This document shows positions 57,998 through 64,000 of a stretch of 64,000 nt of DNA, in pieces. This DNA is from JAWAAW01 sp964353335. Lineage in GTDB: Archaea > Nanobdellota > Nanobdellia > Woesearchaeales > ARS49. The number at the start of each line of letters is the position of its first letter. Within the stretch, counting starts at the first letter, position 1. The notes under the pieces are model-generated. The model did not search any database, was not told the DNA's origin, and worked only from the letters and a program-made list of their open reading frames with translations. The stretch spans positions 32,471 to 96,470 of the forward strand of contig CAYGVI010000004.1 of the NCBI GenBank assembly GCA_964353335.1, in the 5' to 3' direction. The position numbers were made by a program, and so were the translations under genes.

Positions 57998-58073
57998 GTA
58001 TGAAGATCTTGTAATGCTTGCTGTTGATGCAGTCAAGGCTGAAGATAAAGAGCTTCTTGAGAAATTGAACTAG
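57975..58073 (+). CDS. Candidate antitoxin peptide, 32 aa
   Basis: MTKKELRKYEDLVMLAVDAVKAEDKELLEKLN. Acidic helical 32-residue peptide starting inside the doc gene and ending after it, a normal arrangement for tightly coupled small antitoxins. Length is very short for a Phd-like partner, so it may be truncated or the antitoxin may be elsewhere. Support is positional only. Confidence 0.4.
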   Translation: MTKKELRKYEDLVMLAVDAVKAEDKELLEKLN

Positions 58074-58085
58074 TTTTGATATCTT

Positions 58086-58541
58086 TTACTCCTTCCTGAA
58101 CGCGTGCCAGATGAGCATCAGTATTCCAATAGTCAATGCAGAATCAGCTATGTTGAAAGCAGGCCAGTAATGAAAGTCAATGAAGTCTGTGACTGTGCCG
58201 ATGAAAATCCTGTCCAGGGCGTTTCCAATTGCTCCGCCCATAATCAGTCCCCAGAGCAAAAAGTGTGTTTTCAGCTTTTTGTGCCTGCACGAGTTCGCAA
58301 TAATAATCGCGATAATAAGGGCAATAGCGACATAAACCCATCTCAATGCCGCAAACTGGAGCATTCCAAAAGCAACACCTGTGTTCTGAATATGCGTAAT
58401 GCTCAGGAACTTCATCACCGGAATGCTTTGATTAACCTGAATTGCACTCCTGACCCACACCTTCGAAGCAATGTCAAGAATAATAACAATAACCGCAGTC
58501 CAGAACAAAACACTTGAGCCAGATGTTTTCTTTACCGCCAT
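58086..58541 (-). CDS. lspA: Prolipoprotein signal peptidase (signal peptidase II)
   Basis: Aspartic membrane protease that cleaves lipobox signal peptides after the lipid-modified Cys. 151 residues, four membrane helices. The conserved NTGVAFGM motif, GGAIGNALDRIFIGTVTDFIDFH and FNIADSALTIG carry the catalytic Asp pair (Asp in NALDR and Asp in NIADS). This is a bacterial enzyme; most archaea have no LspA. No Lgt is seen in the window. It overlaps the Pro-rich gene by 10 nt, so probably one operon. Confidence 0.93.
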   Translation of the reverse strand: MAVKKTSGSSVLFWTAVIVIILDIASKVWVRSAIQVNQSIPVMKFLSITHIQNTGVAFGMLQFAALRWVYVAIALIIAIIIANSCRHKKLKTHFLLWGLIMGGAIGNALDRIFIGTVTDFIDFHYWPAFNIADSALTIGILMLIWHAFRKE

Positions 58542-58993
58542 CTTCGCACACTCAATGGAATTGCTTCCTCTTCCTTGGGGCTCTGGCTTCTTTCCATTCT
58601 GTCCAGCTTGGCATTGACACTGTCAAGCAAAGCCTTCAAAGTGTCAAGCTTTGCGTTTACGATCTGCATATCCCTGCTTAAATCCGGCGACGGCGACTGC
58701 ATCACCTGCGCTGGAGCAAACGCGCCCGGAGGAGCCAACTGTCCGCGCATACCCGGCACACCTCTCTCCGCGGGCATTCCCATTCCTGCAATCGGAGCAG
58801 GAGGAGCCTGTCCAATATCTTCAAATCCTGCCATTGCGCCTTCAGAAGGAGGCATTTCAGTAAGCCCAAGCCCTCCTGGAGAGCTCATTTCCTGCGGCTG
58901 TCCAAGACCAGGGCCTGCCTCAAGGTCAGGATATTTTCCAAGCTCTAATTCAGGAGTGTCCTTTTTTCCAAACAATCTGCTTAGCAGTCCCAT
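58532..58993 (-). CDS. Pro/Gly/Met-rich protein with C-terminal helix
   Basis: 153 residues starting MGLLSRLFGKKDTPELELG. Central 80 residues are Pro/Gly/Met-rich and probably unstructured, followed by a heptad-like helix (MQIVNAKLDTLKALLDSVNAKLDRM). It resembles the gene at 10618-11166 with the two parts in opposite order. First gene upstream of lspA, with 10-nt overlap. Function unknown. Confidence 0.6.
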   Translation of the reverse strand: MGLLSRLFGKKDTPELELGKYPDLEAGPGLGQPQEMSSPGGLGLTEMPPSEGAMAGFEDIGQAPPAPIAGMGMPAERGVPGMRGQLAPPGAFAPAQVMQSPSPDLSRDMQIVNAKLDTLKALLDSVNAKLDRMERSQSPKEEEAIPLSVRRWR

Positions 58994-59003
58994 TTTGCCT
59001 CTT

Positions 59004-59705
59004 TTATTTTACTGGCACCAAAATCCGTGCCAAATCCTCTGGAAGGAACTTTATGATTTTAAATACTACTGTTTCCGGATAGACTTTTACTGTTCCCTGC
59101 TTCATTCCTGCGAATATAAAGTCAGGGTTGAGCAGGGGCTTTACAGCGAGAATCACAAACATTGAGCTTGCGAAAAAGTCATTTGTCGGATACAATGAAA
59201 TAACCTGCGCCGCAAGGTCTGCAATCATTCCGCCTCCCAATGCCTGCGATGTCTTTGTGATAAACAGCTGCCTTGGGTCGTTAGAGGAAAGCGCGGTTCT
59301 CAATTCCTCTTTTGATGCCTTGAAGTTAAGCACGTCAATGTCTGCTGCGACAATGCTCCAGTCAAGCACAAGCACCTTGTAATTTGCCCCCTGTATCTTT
59401 GAAAGGTCAGGATAATCATTTCTTATCTGGCTCAAATCGCCGACAGGAACAGGAATGTCATTTCCGCCAAGCACAAATGCGCCAGCAGGCTTTCCGTCAA
59501 TGTCAAGCACAAACAGCTTGTTGTCCTGATAGAAGTGCTTGCTCAGGTCATTTGCGTCCAGCATTATCCAGACTCCAAAGAAAACAACAACCGCGAGCAA
59601 AACAAGCGGCACAACAAACGCAACCCAGCCGCCAATCTTCCTCAGGAGCATTCCAACCAGAAACAGCCCGACAAGGAAGATGATAAGCAAAACAGTCAGC
59701 GACAT
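59004..59705 (-). CDS. Membrane protein with two N-terminal helices and large soluble domain
   Basis: 233 residues: helices LLIIFLVGLFLVGMLL and WVAFVVPLVLLAVVVFFGVWI at the N-terminus, then a domain of about 180 residues (LFVLDIDGKPAGAFVLGG; YKVLVLDWSIVAADIDVLNF; SMFVILAVKPLLNPDFIFAGMKQGTVKVYPETVVFKII in pieces). No family recognised. Ten bp upstream of the Pro-rich gene, so possibly the first gene of the lspA operon. Confidence 0.6.
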   Translation of the reverse strand: MSLTVLLIIFLVGLFLVGMLLRKIGGWVAFVVPLVLLAVVVFFGVWIMLDANDLSKHFYQDNKLFVLDIDGKPAGAFVLGGNDIPVPVGDLSQIRNDYPDLSKIQGANYKVLVLDWSIVAADIDVLNFKASKEELRTALSSNDPRQLFITKTSQALGGGMIADLAAQVISLYPTNDFFASSMFVILAVKPLLNPDFIFAGMKQGTVKVYPETVVFKIIKFLPEDLARILVPVK

Positions 59706-59750
59706 ACCCCAGACTTAGACGCATTGGTATTTAAACGTTATCACGGCGCG

Positions 59751-60560
59751 TCAAATATATGATTCATAGTACAGGTTTGCGACAAACATCTGCAAATTGT
59801 TCAATTGCTTGATTTTGGCTTCGTCAAAATAATTCTCTATTGACCACCTGTCCGATCGAATTTCTTGAATTTTTTCAGCATCCCTTTCCAGGCATTCAAG
59901 GATTAATTGCTTATCCTCTGGTTTCAAAGGCGCAGTATCAACAGAAGCGTACTCATGACAATCCTCATTGTGTTCAATTAGAAAATAAATTTGCTTTTTG
60001 TACATTAAGCTATCGCGCTCTTTTTCATGGAACTTGCGGCTTAAATCGCCAAATCCTTTTTTGGCTTTTACAATTTCATCAAGCGTTTGGTAATACTTCC
60101 TGCTTATTTTTGCCTTCCTTTTAGCTGGTGACGGTATTCCAAGATAATCCGAGATGCTATTAACTGCGCGCTTGACCCTGCCATAAGTCACTGACGAAAC
60201 GAATTCTTCAGCGCAGCATATTGCCTTCTCGTACTGATTTCTTGCATTTTGTGCATCCTTCTCGTCCTGCATAGAAAAGATTTCAATCATAATATTATAA
60301 TGCGGACTTTTTTCATCCGGGTTTTCATTTTCCTGCTCAGAATCAATGTACGCCAATTCCAGACGGTAGTTTTCCATATCGTGGCCCGATATGGGCATAC
60401 CATCAAACATTTTTATCTTCTGGCCGAGGCGTATTATGCAGTTTTCTTCTGTTTTTTTGGCCACTTCCTTAAATATCTGCGCACACTTTTCCATTTGTTT
60501 AATCATGTCATTAAACTCTTTCTTATGTTCCTCATCGCGGCGCGCATCTGGCAAGTCCAT
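59751..60560 (-). CDS. Hypothetical helical protein, member of the 60-63 kb family
   Basis: 269 residues from ATG 60560, which lies 26 nt downstream of GTTAAATACGC (TATA). Helical with a segment DYLGIPSPAKRKAKISRKYYQTLDEI that aligns with DRIGITSPTKRIGKIQDRYFNTSAEL of the gene at 61334-62683. The promoter and first bases share the duplicated cassette with three downstream neighbours. C-terminus (LNNLQMFVANLYYESYI) is not shared. Function unknown; no signal peptide. Confidence 0.6.
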   Translation of the reverse strand: MDLPDARRDEEHKKEFNDMIKQMEKCAQIFKEVAKKTEENCIIRLGQKIKMFDGMPISGHDMENYRLELAYIDSEQENENPDEKSPHYNIMIEIFSMQDEKDAQNARNQYEKAICCAEEFVSSVTYGRVKRAVNSISDYLGIPSPAKRKAKISRKYYQTLDEIVKAKKGFGDLSRKFHEKERDSLMYKKQIYFLIEHNEDCHEYASVDTAPLKPEDKQLILECLERDAEKIQEIRSDRWSIENYFDEAKIKQLNNLQMFVANLYYESYI

Positions 60561-60620
60561 GCAAATAACCAAGGCAAAAAGCGTATTTAACAATGCGCTG
60601 TAGCGCCAAGCACAACAAGA
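60558..60620 (-). repeat. Duplicated promoter cassette, copy 1
   Basis: Contains start-codon region, TATA (GTTAAATACGC on the minus strand) and GCGCTACAGC-GGTTGTTGTG-like segment; one of four related copies at 60558, 61264, 62681 and 62981. Least similar of the four. Confidence 0.55.
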
Positions 60621-60627
60621 ATCACTG

Positions 60628-61266
60628 TCAAACACTTGCATTTTTGCAGTAAATGCCAAATTCAGAAAGTTTGAGCTCAATAAGCTCCTTTCGCCCATCC
60701 ACCTGGTCACGCTTATGCCTGAGCTCGTAAATCCCGCGGTTCATTGCTGCTTTTGTTGTTTCCCACACCTTATGCTTCTCAATCAGGTCTTTTCTTTCAT
60801 TTTCCTTTGTCATGTCCGGGTTTTTCGGCAAAAGTTCGCCCAGGTTTTTTCTTTCATCAATCAAGGCATCATGCGCCTGCTCCAGTGATTGGCTTGCATT
60901 TTTAAGCAGGCCAATGTAGTTTCTGTAATTGTCAAATAATTTGCTCTGTTTCCATTTGCTGCTTGATGCCAAAGCATTGCATTTTTTCACAGCCCTCATT
61001 GCGGTTTCATATTGTTTTTTTGCATCAAGAACTGCATTGCGGTTGCTTTGGGCATGTATCAGCCCCACCACCAAATCAACAGATTCAGGAAAAGACCAGC
61101 CGCCATATCCTGAATATTTATCATCCTGGTCAAGCCTGCAGGTAAGAGGTCCGTCTATCTGCTTAAACAGGTCTTCCAGCCTGCTGTAGGTCTCCTGGCA
61201 CTTGCTGTAGGTCTCCTGGCACTTCTTTATGCTTTCAAGTGCAGCCATAATATCCGGATTCGACAT
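60628..61266 (-). CDS. Hypothetical helical protein, member of the 60-63 kb family
   Basis: 212 residues from ATG 61266 (MSNPDIMAALESIKKCQ), 27 nt after GTTAAATAGTGC. Begins with a direct duplication of KCQETYS (KKCQETYSKCQETYSRL). The last ~85 residues (DERKNLGELLPKNPDMTKENERKD ... SEFGIYCKNASV) are nearly identical to the C-terminus of the 61334-62683 product, and the underlying DNA of about 190 bp is too. Suggests gene conversion or recent duplication. Function unknown. Confidence 0.6.
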   Translation of the reverse strand: MSNPDIMAALESIKKCQETYSKCQETYSRLEDLFKQIDGPLTCRLDQDDKYSGYGGWSFPESVDLVVGLIHAQSNRNAVLDAKKQYETAMRAVKKCNALASSSKWKQSKLFDNYRNYIGLLKNASQSLEQAHDALIDERKNLGELLPKNPDMTKENERKDLIEKHKVWETTKAAMNRGIYELRHKRDQVDGRKELIELKLSEFGIYCKNASV

Positions 61267-61330
61267 ATCAATATCCAAGGCAAAAGCACTATTTAACACA
61301 GCGTTGCAGTGTTAAGAACAACAGGAATCA
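61264..61330 (-). repeat. Duplicated promoter cassette, copy 2
   Basis: GCAAAAGCACTATTTAACAC (plus-strand reading) with TATA on the minus strand 27 nt before ATG 61266. Closely matches copies 3 and 4. Confidence 0.65.
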
Positions 61331-61333
61331 CTG

Positions 61334-62683
61334 TCAAACACTTGCATTTTTGCAGTAAGTGCCAAATTCAGAAAGTTTGAGCTCAATAAGCTCCTTTCGC
61401 CCATACACCTGGTCGCGCTTATGACTGAGCTCTTGAATCCAGCTGTCCATTGCTGCTTTTGTTGTTTCCCAAACCTTATGCTTGTCAATCAGGTCTTTTC
61501 TTTCATCTTCCTTGGTTATGTCAGGATTTTTTGGCAAAAGCGCCCTCAGGTTTTTCCTTTCATCATACAGTACGTCAATCTCGCTGTCAATGCCTTTGAC
61601 TGCATTGTTAAGCTCTGCAGATGTGTTAAAATACCTGTCCTGGATTTTGCCTATTCTTTTTGTCGGTGAAGTTATTCCAATCCTGTCAGTTATCCGGTAA
61701 AATGCCTGCTGCAACATGTTCTGGTGAATCGGAGCAATGCATTTTTCCGCCTTGTCCATTGCGTCCAGGTACCGCTTTCTTGCATTGCTGACTGCATTGT
61801 ACACGCGGTCAGGCGCATCCACAGCCGGGTAAAATTCATCCTTATTGTTTTGATCCCTGGAAATAATCCCCTCAGCACGCATTTCCAGCACTGTCTGCGC
61901 ATTTGGGTCTTTTTTCTTTCTTTCAAGCCTGCTGGCAAGCGATTCGAATGTTTCTCGCTCTAAACCTTCTTTCGCGCTTTGGATGCTGAGTGCTGCTATG
62001 CGATTTTTCTCAAATTCTTCAAGGTTTTTTTGGACTTGCAGTGCCAGCACTGACACGTCTTCCCTGCGCGGATTCTGCCCTGCTTTTTCCCGAGCCAGCC
62101 CGGCATTTTCGCAAAGGACTTTCATGTAGTTTTGAAACTCTTCCATATGTCTTTTATGGTCAGAATGCAACTGCTGAAGGTAAACATACTGGCGGTCATC
62201 GCGGTATGCGCGCATTAACATGTTTGCCTGCTCCCTTCTCCATTTGGCAGGCCTTTGTTCAATAGGGGGCAGTTTTGCCTCTGCCTGAATGAGTTTTTGG
62301 CAAAGTTCTGTGATTTCAGGCGGGCATTCTGCAGAAGGGTTTGCCTTTTTTTCTTCCATGAAATTATATGCCCTGACTGCCTGGCTGCAGGACTGTATTT
62401 CGGTTGTATACCTTTCCATGCCATGGGTTATTGCCTTGAGGGAGTCTTCATGATACTGGATAATATCCCTTGTCTCAACTGCGGCTGCTTCAATCTTTTT
62501 TGCAAGCGTTTCACACTGTTCCTGCGGTGTTTTCATTATTCCCAGCGCAGACAATATCTTATACGCGCGCGTTGCGGGCCTGCTTTTGCACAATTCGGAT
62601 AATCCGCTGACATCAGGGTGGCCGCGATGCATATGCGCATAACTCATGCCCCGCATCCAGTCTCTCTCATCAAAAATGCACAT
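61334..62683 (-). CDS. Large helical protein, member of the 60-63 kb family
   Basis: 449 residues from ATG 62683 (MCIFDERDWMRG). Helical throughout with a DRIGITSPTKRIGKIQDRYF segment shared with the 59751 product and a C-terminus shared with the 60628 product, so it looks like a mosaic of modules. Rich in charged heptads (QVQKNLEEFEKNRIAALSIQSAKE). No signal peptide or transmembrane segment. Reminiscent of large helical effectors but no family recognised. Confidence 0.6.
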   Translation of the reverse strand: MCIFDERDWMRGMSYAHMHRGHPDVSGLSELCKSRPATRAYKILSALGIMKTPQEQCETLAKKIEAAAVETRDIIQYHEDSLKAITHGMERYTTEIQSCSQAVRAYNFMEEKKANPSAECPPEITELCQKLIQAEAKLPPIEQRPAKWRREQANMLMRAYRDDRQYVYLQQLHSDHKRHMEEFQNYMKVLCENAGLAREKAGQNPRREDVSVLALQVQKNLEEFEKNRIAALSIQSAKEGLERETFESLASRLERKKKDPNAQTVLEMRAEGIISRDQNNKDEFYPAVDAPDRVYNAVSNARKRYLDAMDKAEKCIAPIHQNMLQQAFYRITDRIGITSPTKRIGKIQDRYFNTSAELNNAVKGIDSEIDVLYDERKNLRALLPKNPDITKEDERKDLIDKHKVWETTKAAMDSWIQELSHKRDQVYGRKELIELKLSEFGTYCKNASV

Positions 62684-62748
62684 AAGAACAACCACGCAAA
62701 AGCACTATTTAACGCGGTGTTGTAGCGCCAGGGACAACAGGAATCACT
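62681..62748 (-). repeat. Duplicated promoter cassette, copy 3
   Basis: ACCACGCAAAAGCACTATTTAACGCGG (plus strand); matches copy 4 over most of its length and includes the same start region CATRAGAA. TATA 27 nt before ATG 62683. Confidence 0.65.
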
Positions 62749-62983
62749 GCCTGTCAATTCCAGGATTTAAACGCTGTCGCGGCGTGTCAGGCGGCAGTAT
62801 TTGGTACGGGTTTTCAGGCGGTTTTGTTTCCCTGGCTATCTTTTTAACCATTTCCTCTGCTTTTGAAATCATGTGTTCTATAGTCAGGGTGGACCGGTAT
62901 TCCTCACATGCTTTTTTTATTCGTTCAATCCGTTCTTCATATGAAATTTCCTGATTTTCTGGACTCGATGGAAACATGCACAT
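62744..62983 (-). CDS. Small helical protein, member of the 60-63 kb family
   Basis: 79 residues from ATG 62983 (MCMFPSSPENQ). One charged helix (YEERIERIKKACEEYRSTLTIEHMISKAEEMVKKIARETK) and a Pro-rich end. Shares the promoter cassette and the MC-MF/CIF start with the gene at 61334. Possibly a short remnant of the larger family member. Function unknown. Confidence 0.5.
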   Translation of the reverse strand: MCMFPSSPENQEISYEERIERIKKACEEYRSTLTIEHMISKAEEMVKKIARETKPPENPYQILPPDTPRQRLNPGIDRQ

Positions 62984-63047
62984 GAGAATAACCACGCAAA
63001 AGCACTATTTAACACGGCGTTGCAGCGGCAAGCACAACAATCACGGC
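62981..63047 (-). repeat. Duplicated promoter cassette, copy 4
   Basis: ACCACGCAAAAGCACTATTTAACACGG (plus strand) followed by CGTTGCAGCGGCAAGCACAAC and TCACGGCGCGTCAAA; TCACGGCGCGTCAAA recurs near 59740, showing the cassette edge at the other end of the cluster. Confidence 0.65.
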
Positions 63048-63577
63048 GCGTCAAAACAATGGGTTTTGGTTTCTCCTGGCTGTCCGATATATAACACTCC
63101 AGGAATGCTGTTCCAGAAAGTGAATTCTGCATAATGGAGCTTTCCGAGCTTTTTTGCAATCTTTGGCAGGTGAATTTGCTGCCATTCTTCCTGTTCGTGC
63201 CTTAATGGGTATGCAACAAACAATACTGCATTGTTCGGATGCGGCACTGTATTTAGTTTGTCAATGTCAGCGATAACAGCATCCACGCTGTTTGTTATGT
63301 TTTTTGTCTTTATTACTGCGCCTGTGTGTGAATAATTTGTGGGCACTGTCTTTAATTCAAGCCTCCAGCCACTCACAACAAGGTCTGTGGTGTTTTCTTC
63401 AGGCATTGTGAAATGACCCATTCCAGCAAACGCCCCGCAAAGCTCAGCCTTCATCCACCCTTCAAACCCAGCCCTGTGCGCAGCAAACTCAGCAACCCCC
63501 CTATTCCCGCGAATAACCTGCAAAAAGCACTTCTCAACAACAGAACACAACCCCTCAAAAGTAAGACTACGGGTCAT
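63041..63577 (-). CDS. Hypothetical protein with PD-(D/E)XK-like motif
   Basis: 178 residues from ATG 63577 (MTRSLTFEGLCSVVE), 27 nt after GCTTTATATTT. A conserved-looking core: E in GFEGWMKAELCGAF, then TTDLVVSGWRLELKTVPT. The D...E-x-K spacing (TDLVV...ELK) fits the PD-(D/E)XK nuclease fold. Strand AVLFVAYPLR follows. Could be a restriction-like nuclease or a tRNA/repair nuclease; evidence is motif only. Adjoins the hairpin-rich region. Confidence 0.55.
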   Translation of the reverse strand: MTRSLTFEGLCSVVEKCFLQVIRGNRGVAEFAAHRAGFEGWMKAELCGAFAGMGHFTMPEENTTDLVVSGWRLELKTVPTNYSHTGAVIKTKNITNSVDAVIADIDKLNTVPHPNNAVLFVAYPLRHEQEEWQQIHLPKIAKKLGKLHYAEFTFWNSIPGVLYIGQPGETKTHCFDAP

Positions 63578-63667
63578 AAAGACGACGGAAATGGATGGTA
63601 AATATAAAGCTGGTGCGGCGGAAGGATGGACAGGAACCGGAAATTCACACTGGACATCCGGAAAGTG

Positions 63668-63780
63668 CCGGAAATGCGAACATTTCCGAGCATGACTTGA
63701 GCAACGCTTTGCGTTGTCAAGTTCCCGAAAACACAAGCGTTTTCGCGACTCGAGAATCTCGGATTCTCGACATTTCCGTG
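63668..63780. repeat. Multi-hairpin cluster, related to the double-hairpin repeats
   Basis: Four adjacent hairpins: GGAAATG-CGAA-CATTTCC; ACTTGA/TCAAGT enclosing CAACGC/GCGTTG; CGAAAAC/GTTTTCG; TCGAGAATC/GATTCTCGA. The segment CATTTCCGAGCATGACTTGAG matches the junction TTTCCGAGCATGCTCAAG of copies A and B. Part of the 336-bp gap 63578-63913. The rest of the gap holds the promoter of the 63041 gene (TATA 63598-63610) and, at 63881-63893, that of the next gene; no supported gene spans it. Confidence 0.65.
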
Positions 63781-63913
63781 ACGATAAATTCTAGCACTGA
63801 ACATGCTCACGTGAAGTATTTAAGGCAGTTAACCACCTGATTCTTTCATGCCTCTTCCAATTTTTCTCATAAAAAAGCAAAGATATTTAAATACTTGCGT
63901 TTTAATGATAAAA

Positions 63914-64000
63914 ATGAAGCTTAACAAGTTCCAGTTCGCGGTATTCAGGAAAGTCGCAGAGGCAGGCGCGCTGTCACCAAAAGAACTGCGTGATGAGTTC
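63914..64000 (+). CDS. N-terminus of a probable winged-helix protein (partial)
   Basis: 29 visible residues (MKLNKFQFAVFRKVAEAGALSPKELRDEF) before the window ends. ATG 63914 is 27 nt after GATATTTAAATAC, so leaderless; in-frame ATG 63905 is an alternative. FAVFRKVAEAGALSPKELRDE resembles helix 1-2 of a winged helix-turn-helix domain. Family cannot be named. Confidence 0.5.
   Translation, partial: MKLNKFQFAVFRKVAEAGALSPKELRDEF

Noticed and set aside
63595..63840. 81-codon plus-strand frame across the hairpin cluster
   Set aside because: Spans palindromic repeats, lacks a ribosome binding site, and its composition follows the repeats rather than a protein.
1..64000. CRISPR array, rRNA genes or a transposase gene
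   Set aside because: No regularly spaced direct repeats, no conserved rRNA segments and no DDE or tyrosine-type transposase motifs were seen.

Overview
This is an archaeal chromosome segment, most likely from a DPANN lineage (Woesearchaeota/Pacearchaeota-like). The lineage is inferred; the domain is not in doubt. Archaeal markers are a thermosome subunit, the operon L44e-S27e-aIF2alpha-Nop10-PAC2, aIF1A, a GINS subunit, archaeal-type GluRS and cytidylate kinase, and Ogg next to Nth. Promoters have clear TATA boxes (TTTATAAA, TTTAAATA), often 25-28 nt upstream of the start codon, which implies many leaderless transcripts. Several genes look bacterial in origin: FabH-like thiolase, PlsC, LspA, GpmI, NrdJ/NrdR/PduO, YdeI, Doc.

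Layout. 0-5.4 kb (minus strand): two tandem hypothetical paralogues, ftsZ, a YrbL-like protein, a clan AA protease pair, then FKBP/cmk/GNAT. 5.5-16 kb: thermosome, a radical SAM protein, coiled-coil proteins, a 54-aa histone-fold protein, gltX and a membrane-anchored protein with three thioredoxin-like modules. 16-30 kb: transporter/methyltransferase pair, PlsC plus an adenylate-forming enzyme, aIF1A, a type II tRNA that appears interrupted in its T arm, FabH-like protein, SppA, a short Dph2, nuclease, methyltransferases, nth-ogg. 30-38 kb: a glycosylation-rich surface protein, then a B12-dependent ribonucleotide reductase operon (nrdJ, nrdR, a second divergent nrdJ, pduO adenosyltransferase) with a candidate NrdR box. 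38-49.5 kb: GINS, the translation operon, eno-prs-gpmI-kinase operon, GT3 glycogen synthase. 49.5-63.6 kb (mostly minus strand): an accessory surface region with five paralogous pilin-like proteins, Cys-rich secreted proteins, two toxin-antitoxin-like modules, LspA, and four tandem genes that share a duplicated promoter cassette.

How parts work together. PduO makes adenosylcobalamin for the class II reductases and NrdR represses them. eno and gpmI supply lower glycolysis next to PRPP synthesis, and glycogen synthase suggests carbon storage. nth and ogg form a base-excision repair pair. The secreted cluster, prepilin-like N-termini and LspA point to an elaborate cell surface.

Most notable: (1) the second NrdJ keeps the thiyl cysteine but has lost both reducing cysteines and carries N-to-D and E-to-D changes; (2) a family of double-hairpin repeats (10.4, 34.8 and, in variant form, 63.7 kb) whose stems covary; (3) the probable tRNA with an approximately 39-nt insertion in the T arm; (4) the pilin-like array and the recombining 60-63 kb cluster.
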